A DNA stretch of 64,000 bases from Aradus depressus (lineage: Eukaryota; Arthropoda; Insecta; Hemiptera; Aradidae), in contig OY759222.1 in the NCBI GenBank assembly GCA_963662175.1, forward strand, positions 4,570,713 through 4,634,712, given 5' to 3'. Under the pieces are notes generated by a model. That model was not told the DNA's origin. It searched no databases and saw only the letters and a program-made list of their open reading frames with translations. Both the position numbers and the translations under genes were made by a program. Positions 10,925-20,853 of the stretch are shown one piece after another. Every line of letters begins with the position of its first letter. The first letter of the stretch is position 1.

Positions 10925-11690
10925 CTGTTTCATCCGGAGTAATAAGCGTTTTGTAGATTTGTTCCATCGGGTATAATAAGCGTTTTGTAGTCTCATCCAT
11001 CCGGAGTAATAAGGGTATTGTAGTCTGTTCGATCGGGAGTAATAAGCGTTTTGTAGTCTGTTCCATCGGGAGTAATGAGCGTTCTGTAGTCTGTTCCATC
11101 GGGAGTAGTAAGCGTTTTGTAGTCTGTTCCATCGGGAGTAATAAGTGTTTTGTAGTCTGTTCCATCGGGAGTAATAAGCGTTCTGTAGTCTGTTCCATCG
11201 GGAGTAATAAGCGTTCTGTAGTCTGTTCTATCGGGAGTAATAGGTAAGTGTTTTGTAGTCTGTTCCATCGGGAGTAATAAGCGTTCTGTAGTCTGTTCCA
11301 TCGGGAGTAATAAGCGTTTTGTAGTCTGTTCCATCGGGAGTAATAAGCGTTCTGTAGTCTGTTCCATCGGGAGTAATAAGCGTTCTGTAGTCTGTTCCAT
11401 AGGGAGTAATAAGCGTTTTGTAGTCTGTTCCATCGGGAGTAATAAGCGTTCTGTAGTCTGTTCCATCGGGAGTAATAAGCGTTCTGTAGTCTGTTCCATC
11501 GGGAGTAATAAGCGTTCTGTAGTCTGTTCCATCGGGAGTAATAAGCGTTCTGTAGTCTGTTCCATCGGGAGTAATAAGCGTTTTGTAGTCTGTTCCATCG
11601 GGAGTAATAAGCGTTCTGTAGTCGGTTCCATCGGGAGTAATAAGCGTTTTGTAGTCTCTTCCATCCGGAATAATAAGTGTATTGTAGTCA
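10925..11690. repeat. 33-bp minisatellite, about 23 units
   Basis: The unit is GTAGTCTGTTCCATCGGGAG then TAATAAGCGTTCT (33 bp). The period is divisible by 3, so minus-strand frames of 232 and 165 codons stay open with the unit MEQTTERLLLP or its out-of-frame counterpart. Units at both edges are diverged and the centre is homogeneous, as expected of array turnover. It is not a protein gene. Confidence 0.95.
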
Positions 11691-11880
11691 AAATGACTCC
11701 AGTATATTTTTGCTATGACCAGCAACTGATAGCTGGAAGAACGCTACAGATCATGTTACCGGTAGATTTCTCTGAAACCATCCTGAGTCTTTTGACCTTT
11801 AGATATGCAAGTTGCGGTGCTATCTTCATCTCTTTCAGAGTTATTCATCTTTACCAGTCTCTGTCCTTAATTTTTTGATG
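11691..11880. other. unassigned flank of 33-bp array
   Basis: A 61-codon plus frame spans this segment but has no family signature. Confidence 0.3.
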
Positions 11881-12221
11881 TAATGATAATATGCGGTAAT
11901 CGGTCAAAAATGGCGGAGTTTTCAACGGAATTTCATGTTTTCCGACCTCTATTTTTCAGAGGGAATCAGCAGAAGGGAAGAAGGGATTAGAGAAAGGGCT
12001 TAAGTCAAAAACCTAATATCTGCCGATGTAATGAATGTATCGATATGAAATTTCAGCGATATCGGCCGAGGTCATGAGGGTAACTTCCCAAGTATAGATT
12101 TAGAAGCCTCTATGTAAGTCAACTGTTGAGCAAACGGTCGACTGGTTTTGGAGGGGGAAAAAAAAGTTAATTCGTTCTGGGGAAGTACATTGTCGGTGAT
12201 CATCGACGACTTTTTTTACTG
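11881..12221 (+). repeat. family A interspersed repeat
   Basis: Contains GGTAATCGGTCAAAAATGGC near the left end, GTAATGAATGTATCGATATG in the middle, and GGGGAAGTACATTGTCGGTG then ATCATCGACGAC at the right end. A 23-base C run begins just beyond. Confidence 0.75.
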
Positions 12222-12244
12222 CCCCCCCCCCCCCCCCCCCCCCC
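12222..12244. repeat. poly(C) tract, 23 bases
   Basis: An uninterrupted C run immediately outside the right end of a family A copy. Confidence 0.95.
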
Positions 12245-12429
12245 ATTTGAATTTGATGTTGAGTTTCCCGGAATTTCTGATTTTCCGATCCTTTGAATTC
12301 CCTGCTTGATGACCAGAGGCGTACGCTCTTTAGGTATGCAGAAGTCTTCTACAATATCAAGGAATATTAAGGATATAATCCCTCGATACATCAACATAAA
12401 TATATCGAAAGTCCTTAAGGTTTTTGATA

Positions 12430-13139
12430 GTGGTGGCAAACAAAACGATAGTATCGATAATTCTTAACAAAACTATCGTCTAATCGATGGTACTATTAAA
12501 ATTTTGAAACATGAACAGGAAAAGCAATCGCCGCTGTCGGGAAAAGAGTTCGGTTTCCGTACGGTTGGCTATTCTGTCTGTACCCAAGAAAAGAGGTTTC
12601 GTCCAAATCAGTATTATCAGCTCCATTAACCTACTTTGTTTACTAAGTGAATTTTTTTTTTTTTGTATTATTCTTAGTTTGATTTTGCTTCGTTTTCTTT
12701 TTAATTTTATTACTAGTGTGAGGCATGAGCGGTGTGAAACAGAATAATGATTCGGATGTATGGGAGCATTTCGATTGAGATGTGCGAACAGCAATACCGA
12801 ACTTCAGGTAACACGTCGAATATCAAGGATCACCTCAAACGAAAACATCCGGTAATTTATTTTAATACTACTGAAGACGACGGAAACGATGCACTCAAAC
12901 ATTTAGATCAGTGACGACAATGCCAAGGTTCTAATAATATTAAACTTTACTTGAGTTCTATCAATGTTAACGATAATTTGGTAAACTTATCAAAAAATAT
13001 AGAGAATATAGGTGAGAAATTGGGAAAGTGCAAGACCGCTAATTATAAATCACAATTTCAAATTTGATAATACAATCGATAATATTTGATAGTCATATTT
13101 ACCGATTAATCGATAGTACTATCGATTGTTCTTCATCAC
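12430..13139 (+). mobile_element. hAT-like transposon remnant
   Basis: The left end TAGTGGTGGCAAACAAAACG and the right end (inverted) TAGTGATGAAGAACAATCGA are imperfect inverted termini rich in ATCGATAGT. The interior carries a BED-zinc-finger remnant. A related copy lies at 17028-17655, sharing GGTTTCCGTACGGTT and the AAATCACAATTTCAAATT block. The transposase core and DDE catalytic region are absent. TSDs are not clear. Confidence 0.6.
12725..12914 (+). pseudogene. BED zinc-finger transposase remnant
   Basis: An opening frame reads MSGVKQNNDSDVWEHFD then stops. After a shift the sequence continues CEQQYRTSGNTSNIKDHLKR-KHP, the typical second half of a ZBED finger (residues before an H-x4-H pair). 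The aromatic VWEHF lead-in followed by Cys and His ligands is characteristic of hAT transposase N-termini. One Cys pair is lost at the frameshift, so the finger is not functional. Confidence 0.6.
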
Positions 13140-13724
13140 TAAAAAAAACTCTCCTACTCTGATCCTTCCCTTCCCTCTTTCCTTGAGCCGATTCCGCTGA
13201 AAATTGATTTTTATCCGTCCGTTCCCTACTAATGACAGTTAGAACCCTTCAGAATACTGAACCCTTTAGAATCAGTATTCTAAAAAGGGTTCAGTGAACC
13301 CTTGAGAATACTGAACCCTTCACAAGGATGCGGTGTGCGGTGAGGTACACACTTGCGGCGCCATACCACCCTTCACCTTGGTACGTGTTGCAACACGGTG
13401 CTAACGTTGGCCGTATAAGGCCCACAGACCTTGATTCCAAAGTGTGGGTGTACCGTGCTCTTTTATATTCCAACCTGTCTGTCTATATCTCCTTATATAT
13501 AATTTTGAATTATATCAAAGACTAAATACGTTATATAACATTATGCGCGTCAAAGGAAATATTAAAACTTAGCTTTTCCTGAATTAGACATTTGAAACTT
13601 AAAACTTTCATTTTTTCATCTTCGAATTAATTTTTATATATTTTTGATATGCTGCACTACTGATAGTGATTCATAAAAATCCAAACTACGAAAAAGAGAG
13701 AACAAAAAAAAATATATATATGTG
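13140..13724. other. unassigned, with family A piece and small hairpins
   Basis: 13160-13220 is a minus-strand family A fragment. 13240-13322 holds repeated GAACCCTTCAGAATACTGAA in direct and inverted copies, so it can fold. 13330-13470 is GC-balanced with no recognised match. Confidence 0.4.
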
Positions 13725-13770
13725 TAATGTGGTTATTACAGGACTTTCTTATACCAACCACGCTTACAGA

Positions 13771-13809
<39 letters not shown>

Positions 13810-14006
13810 TCTCAAAATCATTTAATACTGGCATTACTGTGTATAAGAAAGTAATGAGTGGGCGTTAGCGGTGATTGAGCAGCGTAGTTCTGAGAATGAC
13901 TTTCTTCTATCCAGTAACGCCAATGATTTTGAGAAGGAGGAGGTGTAGAGAGAAAGAGATATGTAAGCGTGGTTGGTATAAAAAAAATCTTGTAATGGCC
14001 ACATTA
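13725..14006. mobile_element. hairpin MITE (TIR ACAGGACTTTCTTATACCAA)
   Basis: The left terminus TAATGTGGTTATTACAGGAC then TTTCTTATACCAACCACGCT is mirrored on the right. The reverse complement of the right end reads TAATGTGGCCATTACAAGAT then TTTTTTTATACCAACCACGC. Terminal inverted repeats span about 60 bp, including a (CT)n tract at 13768-13806. No ORF. Related copies are at 22605, 50768 and 51523. Autonomous partner unknown. Confidence 0.8.
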
Positions 14007-14180
14007 AATAAATTTTCTTTTTTCCATAATTTTTATATTTTTTCGTAAAAAATATTTTATAATTGGTTGCAACGCGATACAATTTAAAAACCATTATTTT
14101 GAAATAACACTTAGAGACCTGTCAAGACTCCTATAAATTTCGTGTAGGTACATTCGATTGGTAGTTATTAGAGTTTTTGA

Positions 14181-14322
14181 GTTAGTTATTGTGAGTCATG
14201 CCCGGGCTTTAACTACGAGATCATATCGCCTACTACCACAGCGCACTTTCCTCGCTCTGGTGGACATAAGCCCGACTGGAAGTCCTAAATTTTGCTTACC
14301 CAGGTTTATTCACCTAGTATAA
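14181..14322 (-). mobile_element. SINE fragment, 3' half
   Basis: GTTAGTTATTGTGAGTCATG, CCCGGGCTTTAACTACGAGA and CGCTCTGGTGGACATAAGCC are reverse-strand SINE 3' sequence. The tRNA head and central block are missing. Confidence 0.75.
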
Positions 14323-14391
14323 GTGTTTTGAACGAAAAAGCTCTTAAATTAAACTTGAAAATAAAACGACTAATATAATATAATATATCGT

Positions 14392-14605
14392 GTTCACAGA
14401 CAGACAAATGTTTTTCATGTTGGATGGAAATTCATGTTTTCCGACCCCTAGATTCCAAATATATTTTTTTTCATATTCCCCCTTTGGTCGATTTTGCTAA
14501 AAACAATAGATGACGTCATTAGAGGGCTCTGGACTCACATATATAATTTCGTGTCGACATATTTTTTCTATTGTGAGTTATCGTGTTCACAGACACCAAA
14601 TGTGA
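14392..14605 (-). repeat. left arm of a 215-bp inverted duplication (family A)
   Basis: Almost base-for-base the reverse complement of 15505-15738, including TTTTTCATGTTGGATGGAAA and AGATGACGTCATTAGAGGGC. Few substitutions separate the arms, so the duplication is younger than the family A insertions in general. Confidence 0.8.
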
Positions 14606-14770
14606 ACACGATATTTTATATGTGGGTCCAGAGCCCTCTAACAACATCACCTATTGTTTTTCAGCTAAATCGACCAAAGAAGAGGGGGGATTAGGTGGGA
14701 GGCTTAACATAAAAATTCTAATAACTGCCGTTAGAATGCATCAACATGGAATTTTGTATGTGAGACCAAA
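14606..14770 (+). repeat. family A fragment facing the inverted arm
   Basis: AATGTGAACACGATATTTTA then CAGCTAAATCGACCAAAG reads on the opposite strand to the adjacent arm, so the two form a further local hairpin. Confidence 0.6.
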
Positions 14771-15266
14771 ACCCCAAAGCCTTAGGTTTGATTGTGGACT
14801 CGGGGACTTGAACTCTATATGAGGCAGTACAAGATTCTAACATGCAATCTATCGGAGTCAGAGAATTTCAATAAACAGGAAACATGGACATTACGAAAAA
14901 AAAAAAAAAAAATTGTGACTCATTTTTTGGAAAAAGTTTCAAAAAGACAGATGACGGAAGAAGTGCTGTACGTGTATGATGGGAATGTTTCCTCGAGCCA
15001 ACTATACAAAAATAAGGACAACTCGTGATGAAGGAAAAAAAGAGAAAAGAAACGCGCATGTTACTATAACGGAACAGAAGAGGGGGTCGTGAGGGTGAAG
15101 GACCTTGGAAGCGTGCGCAGTTACAATAGAGCCAGAATTATCTGTCTGTCTGTATGGGAGGAACGGCGCAGTCAGTGTTGCGGGGCAGTACGGTTCTGTA
15201 TACAGAGAGACAAGATACCGCCATCAGAAGCCTTCTATGCAAATCGGCTCAAGATGTTCCCTCAAG
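14771..15266. other. unassigned
   Basis: Low-complexity A runs near 14900, then GC-balanced sequence 15060-15260 holding overlapping 60-80 codon frames with no recognisable family. Confidence 0.4.
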
Positions 15267-15267
15267 T

Positions 15268-15425
15268 TAGACTCACGTCTGGGCTTTAACTACAAGGTCA
15301 CAGCGCTCTTTCGTCGCTCAGGTCTGCATGAGCCCGACTCCATTTTGCCTTCCTAGGTCTAGTTACTATTGACATCATATAGGCTGGGAACCATCGCCTA
15401 ACGTTCAATTCGAAAGACCACATCC
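15268..15425 (-). mobile_element. SINE fragment
   Basis: CTGGGCTTTAACTACAAGGT and AGCGCTCTTTCGTCGCTCAG match the reverse-strand SINE. CTAACGTTCAATTCGAAAGA is a decayed central block. The head is missing. Confidence 0.65.
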
Positions 15426-15504
15426 TTCCATTTTTTTTTTTTTTTTACTACCAATAAAACCTAACGGCAGTTATTAGAAAATGTTCACAGTCACCAAAGA
15501 CATA

Positions 15505-15905
15505 AAAAAAAAGTCTTTGTGTCTGTGAACATGATAACTCACAATAGGGAAAATACATCGACGCGAAATTATATATGTGAGTCCAGAGCCCTCTAATAAC
15601 GTCATCTATTGTTTTTAGCCAAATCGACCAAAGGGGGAATATGAAAAAAAATATATTTGGAATCTAGGGGTCGGAAAACATGAATTTCCATCCAACATGA
15701 AAAACATTTGTCTGTCTGTGAACACGGTAACTCCCAAAAGAATAAATATATCGACATAAAATTTTATAAGTATATCCAGAACCATTGATTTTCAGACAAA
15801 TCGGTCTAAGGAGATTGGGGGGGGGGGGGGGGGGGGGGGGGGCTTAACAATTTTAATAACATACCGACACGAAATTTCATATATAAATTGAAAACCCTCT
15901 TTTCT
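15505..15905 (+). repeat. family A copy, right arm of inverted duplication, with poly(G)
   Basis: 15505-15738 is the partner of 14392-14605. It continues into CAGACAAATCGGTCTAAGGA and a 26-base G run at 15817-15842, then GGCTTAACAATTTTAATAAC. The G run sits exactly where other copies carry the short G-rich motif between two modules. Confidence 0.75.
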
Positions 15906-16098
15906 GTAATCTCTTCTTTTGTCTTTCAGTAGTATTATTTTCTCTCTTTAAACCAGTTTTTCCCTTTGTGTCCTTGGATGAAAGTTTGGCAATGTTGGTA
16001 CACATGATCAATCAGCTGGAAAGAAAGATTTCATTTACACAAACTAAAACAGTCAGGCTATCCTAAATAATAGTATTTTTTAGATTATCTATTAAAAT
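15906..16098. other. unassigned
   Basis: No feature seen. Confidence 0.4.
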
Positions 16099-16099
16099 A

Positions 16100-16414
16100 G
16101 AGGGCGCCGTGGTAGCTCAGTGGTAAGCACGCTTGCTTACTGAGCTAAAGATAGTGGGTTCGCAACCCGGCCGAGTCGCTTAGTTTATTTTATCTGGGAG
16201 GTAATATAAAGTTAAGCACGCCGTCCTCTTCGGATGGGACGTTAAGTGATGGTCCCGAGCCTGTACGATGTCATGTACTCGTTAAAGACCCCCTATCCTA
16301 GGTGAATAAAAATTTTAAGTAGGCAAACTTTAGCACTCCCTTAGTAGAGTCGGGCTCATATCCAACAGTGACGAAAGAGCGCTCTGGTAGTAGGCGATAT
16401 GGCCTTATAGTAAA
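16100..16414 (+). mobile_element. SINE, nearly full length
   Basis: GAGGGCGCCGTGGTAGCTCA (A box), GTGGGTTCGCAACCCGGCC (B box), CTTCGGATGGGACGTTAAGT (central block) and GCGCTCTGGTAGTAGGCGAT are in order. The final GGCATGAGTCAT tail is missing. Confidence 0.9.
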
Positions 16415-16533
16415 GTAAACACATAATCGTAGAAATAGAACTAATATTTATTTAAATATCATTCTTCATCACGTCTTTATGTTTGTATTCTAAGAAGTTG
16501 TTGTATATATTTTATAGGCTATTTGGATGTAGA

Positions 16534-16652
16534 AAAAATTTAGGGTAGGCAACGTTTAGGACTCCGATAGTAGAGTCGGGCTTATGTCCACCAGAAAGAA
16601 GAAAGAGCGACCTCGTAGTTAAAACCCTGACATTAGTCATAATGACTAACAA
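16534..16652 (+). mobile_element. SINE fragment, 3' part
   Basis: TTTAGGGTAGGCAACGTTTA, AGTAGAGTCGGGCTTATGTC and a tail ending TAGTCATAATGACTAAC. Only the 3' third is present. Confidence 0.75.
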
Positions 16653-17027
16653 AATATGGTTATCGAAAAATGTTTTGCACAGATGGTCCTCCAAAAATCA
16701 GTTAACTGGTTTCAGAAGAGAGAAAACTGTAGATTAATTGACGTTGAGGGAAGTATATTGTCTGTAATCATGGAGAATTCATTGTTGCAAAATGGCGGCT
16801 CATTTAGGGTGGGTACCGCAGAAGTGAGGGGTGAGTGGGGTATATTTCTTTAGGCTCCAACCGAGATAATGTTCCCAGGCACATTTAGATAAATGACTTT
16901 AATACTCCTAAAGGCTCTAATTGAGGCTTGAGCCCTCATGAGAAAGTTCCTTTAATTCTCCAGCTATACAAAGTATAGTCGAAGTTATGTAATCGGTTAG
17001 AAATTCTATGTAATATGAAGATAGACT
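16653..17027. other. unassigned, with family A end fragment
   Basis: 16965-17010 carries AGTATAGTCGAAGTTATGTA then ATCGGTTAGAAATTC, a family A left end. Nothing else recognised. Confidence 0.4.
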
Positions 17028-17655
17028 AGTGGTGTCAAACTATCGATAGTCGGCCAAACCGAGAGTTTGGTTTCCGTACGGTTAGCTATTCTGTCAGTAA
17101 CCAAGAAAAGAGGTTTCAACCCAATAGTCAATATATTTTTTATTGAATATTTGCTGTTTTTATTTTTTTTTTTAATATTTTTATGGCGAAAAACAAGTTT
17201 TTTTTAAAATGTATACTTCAATTAACTAGTTCATGAAAAATGAACTAGTACTTAAACCAAAAATCTAGACTGAAAAAAAAAAGGTTATGTTAAAAATATC
17301 TATATTTTAATAAAATTTAGCATCATATGTGCTGTTTTATTTGGTGGCCCTAGGATCATCTGCTTGTGGTAAGATGGAAAATGAATAAATTAGGTGCTAT
17401 CTTAATCACAAAGAATTTACAGTTCCTCCTTACAAGTCTGGTGCAACATGATTTTGTCATCCCAGGAAAAAATAGTCAAAGAAGTGTAACATTCAGTAAA
17501 CTTCTAAAATATAGAGAGAATATAGGAGAGAAATTAGAAAGTGCAAGACCACTGATTTTAAATCACAATTTCAAATTCGATATGAAATATTACTATCGAT
17601 AATATTAGATGGTCAAATACAACCGATTAATCGATAGTACTATCGATAGTGTCGA
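17028..17655 (+). mobile_element. hAT-like remnant, second copy
   Basis: Shares the left end (TAGTGGTGTCAAACTATCGA), GGTTTCCGTACGGTTAGCTA, AATATAGGAGAGAAATTAGA and the right end ATCGATAGTACTATCGATAG with the element at 12430. The BED segment is replaced by unrelated AT-rich sequence. A 78-codon frame at 17366-17602 lacks transposase hallmarks. Confidence 0.55.
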
Positions 17656-18050
17656 TACATTCTTTAAATCGGCAGTTATTAAGGTATTTCAGTGGAGATC
17701 CTCTTCTTCGGTCCATCAGTAGGGTAATTCAATCATTTCGATACATTCATTCAATCTGGAATTATCGTGTTTACAAACACAAACGTACATTTTTTTATTA
17801 ATTTTTAAGAATTAGGAGCTTGGAAAACATGAAATTCCGTTTAAAACTCTACATCGAATTTACTGACCGATTACATAACTTCTCCTATACTTCGTATAGA
17901 TAGAAAGGGGGACTCAATAGCGACAATAACTGCCCATGTGGATTGTGGAGGGAGAGCGGAAACTTAATTGATTAATTCATGCTGGGGAAGTACATTGCGG
18001 GTGATTCACCGACATATTTTTCTTTTTGTGTTTATTTCTGTTTGAGGAGT
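17656..18050. repeat. family A fragments in opposing orientation
   Basis: 17656-17910 is minus-strand family A ending TAACTTCTCCTATACTTCGT. 17911-18030 is plus-strand and ends GGGGAAGTACATTGCGGGTG, so two right/left ends meet here. Confidence 0.6.
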
Positions 18051-18345
18051 GGTACCTGAGCCCCTCGAGATAACCCGCCTTCTCTCAGGTAACTTACCTC
18101 TACCACTATCCTTCTCTTCCAACACCTCTTCCTTTTCATTACCTTAACCACCTCAGATTCCATCCGTTTTAGATAACATACGTATACTTTTTATTTTTAT
18201 TGTTTAGTTTCCTTTCCCATACTACTTAATAAGATATTTTTTATAGGTATTTCAATCTTAAACTGTTCTCGAACGTTTAGGGCCAGCTCTAAGCTTGCCT
18301 GCTTTCCCCAAAAAAATATTTATTATATGAAGTAATCATCTATAT
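18051..18345. other. unassigned, pyrimidine-rich
   Basis: A CT-rich stretch (18080-18170) without repeat structure or frame. Confidence 0.35.
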
Positions 18346-18960
18346 TTTCGCTTTCCCACTGAAACCAATTTAACTTCTTGGCCGAAAATCGACCTAATTT
18401 TGTGTCAATACATTACGTTGGCAGTTATTGGGATTTTTGAGTTGACCCTCTCTGATCCCACTTTCGGCAGATTACGCGGAAAATTAATAGGTGCCATTCT
18501 TATTGGGGTTTTTAATTAAAATATTAAATTTAATGTCAATATATTTATTATATCGGCCGTTATTGGTTTTTTTGAGTTGAGTCTCCCCTCCCCAGGCGTC
18601 GTTCTAATGGGTTTTTGGATTCGCGTATAATTTTTTGACATTTTCGTGTTAAATCCCTTCTTCCCTCGCGGAAAATTAATAGGTGTCTCATTCTCATGAT
18701 GTTCTGGATACAAAATGACATGTCGCCCCACGATTTTTATAAGATTCTATGATTTTTTTTTTTTCATTCTTGAAATTTCGGAGATAACTCAATATCGAAT
18801 TTCTGACGATGTCCACCCCACAGTAAGACATAATAATTCCATGAAATGAATGTACCGACACGAAATTTTATTTATGGATTCAGAAGTCGATAAGTATTAC
18901 GGAAACATTCATTTATTATTGAATAATTGGACCTGGGTAAGTAGAATGTGAGTGACTCCC
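18346..18960. repeat. family A copies, minus then plus
   Basis: 18346-18830 carries minus-strand modules (TTTGTGTCAATACATTACGT, TTAATGTCAATATATTTATT). 18831-18960 returns to the plus strand (GAATGTACCGACACGAAATT). Confidence 0.6.
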
Positions 18961-19370
18961 CCCCTCCCCCCAACCCTCAGCAGTGTTGTGTCATCTCCAG
19001 AGGCCACTCACACAACCAACTAATGTCCTAGCTAGAACGGCCTTCCAAGGACGTTGGACCGTGCTCTTCGTCCGTTTCTAAGAACGAATTATCTACCTCC
19101 CCAACGAATGAACGTTTCGAATTTTGTCCAATCATCGCCTCATCAGCAGATTCCATTCGCCTCCTTCATCTCAGTCACAACTATAATAGGACCAAAGTCA
19201 CCTTTACTTTAGTAGATACCATCCTCCTTATTAACGATGATTGCCACTGAGCAAGAAAAAAAAAAAAGTATATTACAAGTCAATTATCTATCCATATAAG
19301 AAACTATTCAGCTGAATATATGCATATATTTTTCGTCAATCTATCTACAATTTGGTATGTAGGCAATCAA
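18961..19370. other. unassigned, GC-balanced then AT-rich
   Basis: 18961-19230 is richer in C than the surroundings and matches no repeat in the window. It could be unique ancestral sequence. No splice-bounded frame was found. Confidence 0.35.
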
Positions 19371-19726
19371 GACTGCTTATATTCAAAATTCCAACATCAA
19401 AGCATTCTTTACATCCAGTTATTTCCAAAAAAGTGTCTCAACACTTGAGTACTAATTTATTTTTTTTATCTTAATATATTTTTTATATATTTTTATTATT
19501 TCTTCTATTTTTAAAATTTGTTATTATTTATATTCAGAAATAATATAATTTATTCTTTCTGAATATAAATAATAAATTTTAAAAATATAAGAAATAATAA
19601 AAATACATAAACTAATAGGTATATTAAGATAAATAAAATAGATTAGTACACTAGTGTTGAGACACTTTTTTGAAAATAACTGGATGTAAAGAATGCTTTG
19701 ATGTTGGAATTCTGAATATAATCAGT
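19371..19726. mobile_element. foldback (palindromic) element 1
   Basis: Near-perfect inverted repeat. GACTGCTTATATTCAAAATT then CCAACATCAAAGCATTCTTT on the left is mirrored by AAAGAATGCTTTGATGTTGG then AATTCTGAATATAATCAGT on the right. Arms are about 175 bp meeting near 19548 with almost no loop. No ORF. Confidence 0.85.
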
Positions 19727-19785
19727 AAAAATGAATATAATCTTAAAAATATATAATCTTAAATAATATAATCTTCAAAATATAT

Positions 19786-20238
19786 GAATACAAAAAGGAT
19801 TAATACATAGATACATTTGTGATAAGGAGATACATTTATCAATTTAATAAAAATTAAAACTCTTCCGGAAGTGTCTTTATCAGAAAGATATGTACCAGAT
19901 ATAGAAAAGAGAAAGAAAACAACATAACAATAACAAATATTAAAAAATATATAAAATAATAAAAAAAAAACATAAATAAATAAATAGATCCATAAAATAA
20001 TATAAATAAAAAATAACAAAAAAAAATATTATAATTTATTTATTTATGATTTTTTTTTAATCCTTTTATATATTTTTTAATATTTGTTATTTTTATGTTG
20101 TTTTCTTTCTCTTTTCTATATCTCGCACATATGTTTCTGATAAAGACACTTATGGAAGAGTTTTAAAAATAGTTTTAATTTTTATTAAATTGATAAATGT
20201 ATCTGCTTATTACAAATGTATCAATCCTTTTTGTATTA
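19786..20238. mobile_element. foldback (palindromic) element 2
   Basis: Arms of about 210 bp. ACAAAAAGGATTAATACATA on the left is mirrored by the right-end GTATCAATCCTTTTTGTATT. Each arm contains CTGATAAAGACACTT followed a few bases later by GGAAGAG. Only about 60 bp separates this from foldback 1. The inverted long-repeat architecture resembles terminal repeats of Penelope-like elements, but no reverse transcriptase is present. Confidence 0.8.
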
Positions 20239-20379
20239 ATTTCATTTTACTTTTTTTAATAGTTTTATTAGTAAACATATGTATATTAGACTCAAATAGT
20301 TATAAATTTATAATTATCTTAATGTATATATTCTTATGACGTAGCCTACTACCATGTATTCATACTAAGGTTTTTTTTT

Positions 20380-20853
20380 CTTTTTAGTTTTTGGAATGAG
20401 GGACTTGGAAAACAAGAAATCCGGTGAAAACTGTACATCGAATTTCTGACCGATTACATAACTGCCCCTATAGGTGTGGAAGTGATAAGATAAGGACTGA
20501 GTTATTTGTTCGGAATGTCCTTCGATTTCTCATCTCCTGTTTGGGATTCATTGTGGTGAGAAATAATTAAAATTCCTGAGGCTATTGTCTTAGTGGTTAG
20601 GGGCATAGTTGTGGGATTTCACATCCATTTGGGTCCCCTGATGAGAGCAGATGAGGAGGCTGAGGAGAAAATCCGTCTTGACCGAGTAGTGCCCATTGCA
20701 GCCCTGGTCATGACCCGACCCTGGCGTTTCTCCAGTCGAACCCAATGCCTTACTAACCCCTCAGGGCTCACCTTCTCCGCTATTATCCACCACTGGAGGT
20801 CTGTGGTTTTGGCCATATCTATACCATGGGAACAGAGCTTTCCATTTTTTACT
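20380..20853. other. family A end, then unassigned GC-balanced segment
   Basis: 20380-20480 is a minus-strand family A end (GTACATCGAATTTCTGACCG). 20530-20850 is GC-balanced and open as 131 codons on plus and 88 on minus. Neither frame shows a known domain or splice boundaries. Confidence 0.4.

Noticed and set aside
10993..11725. Minus-strand frames with MEQTTERLLLP repeats
   Set aside because: Frames of the 33-bp minisatellite. No unique sequence supports a protein.
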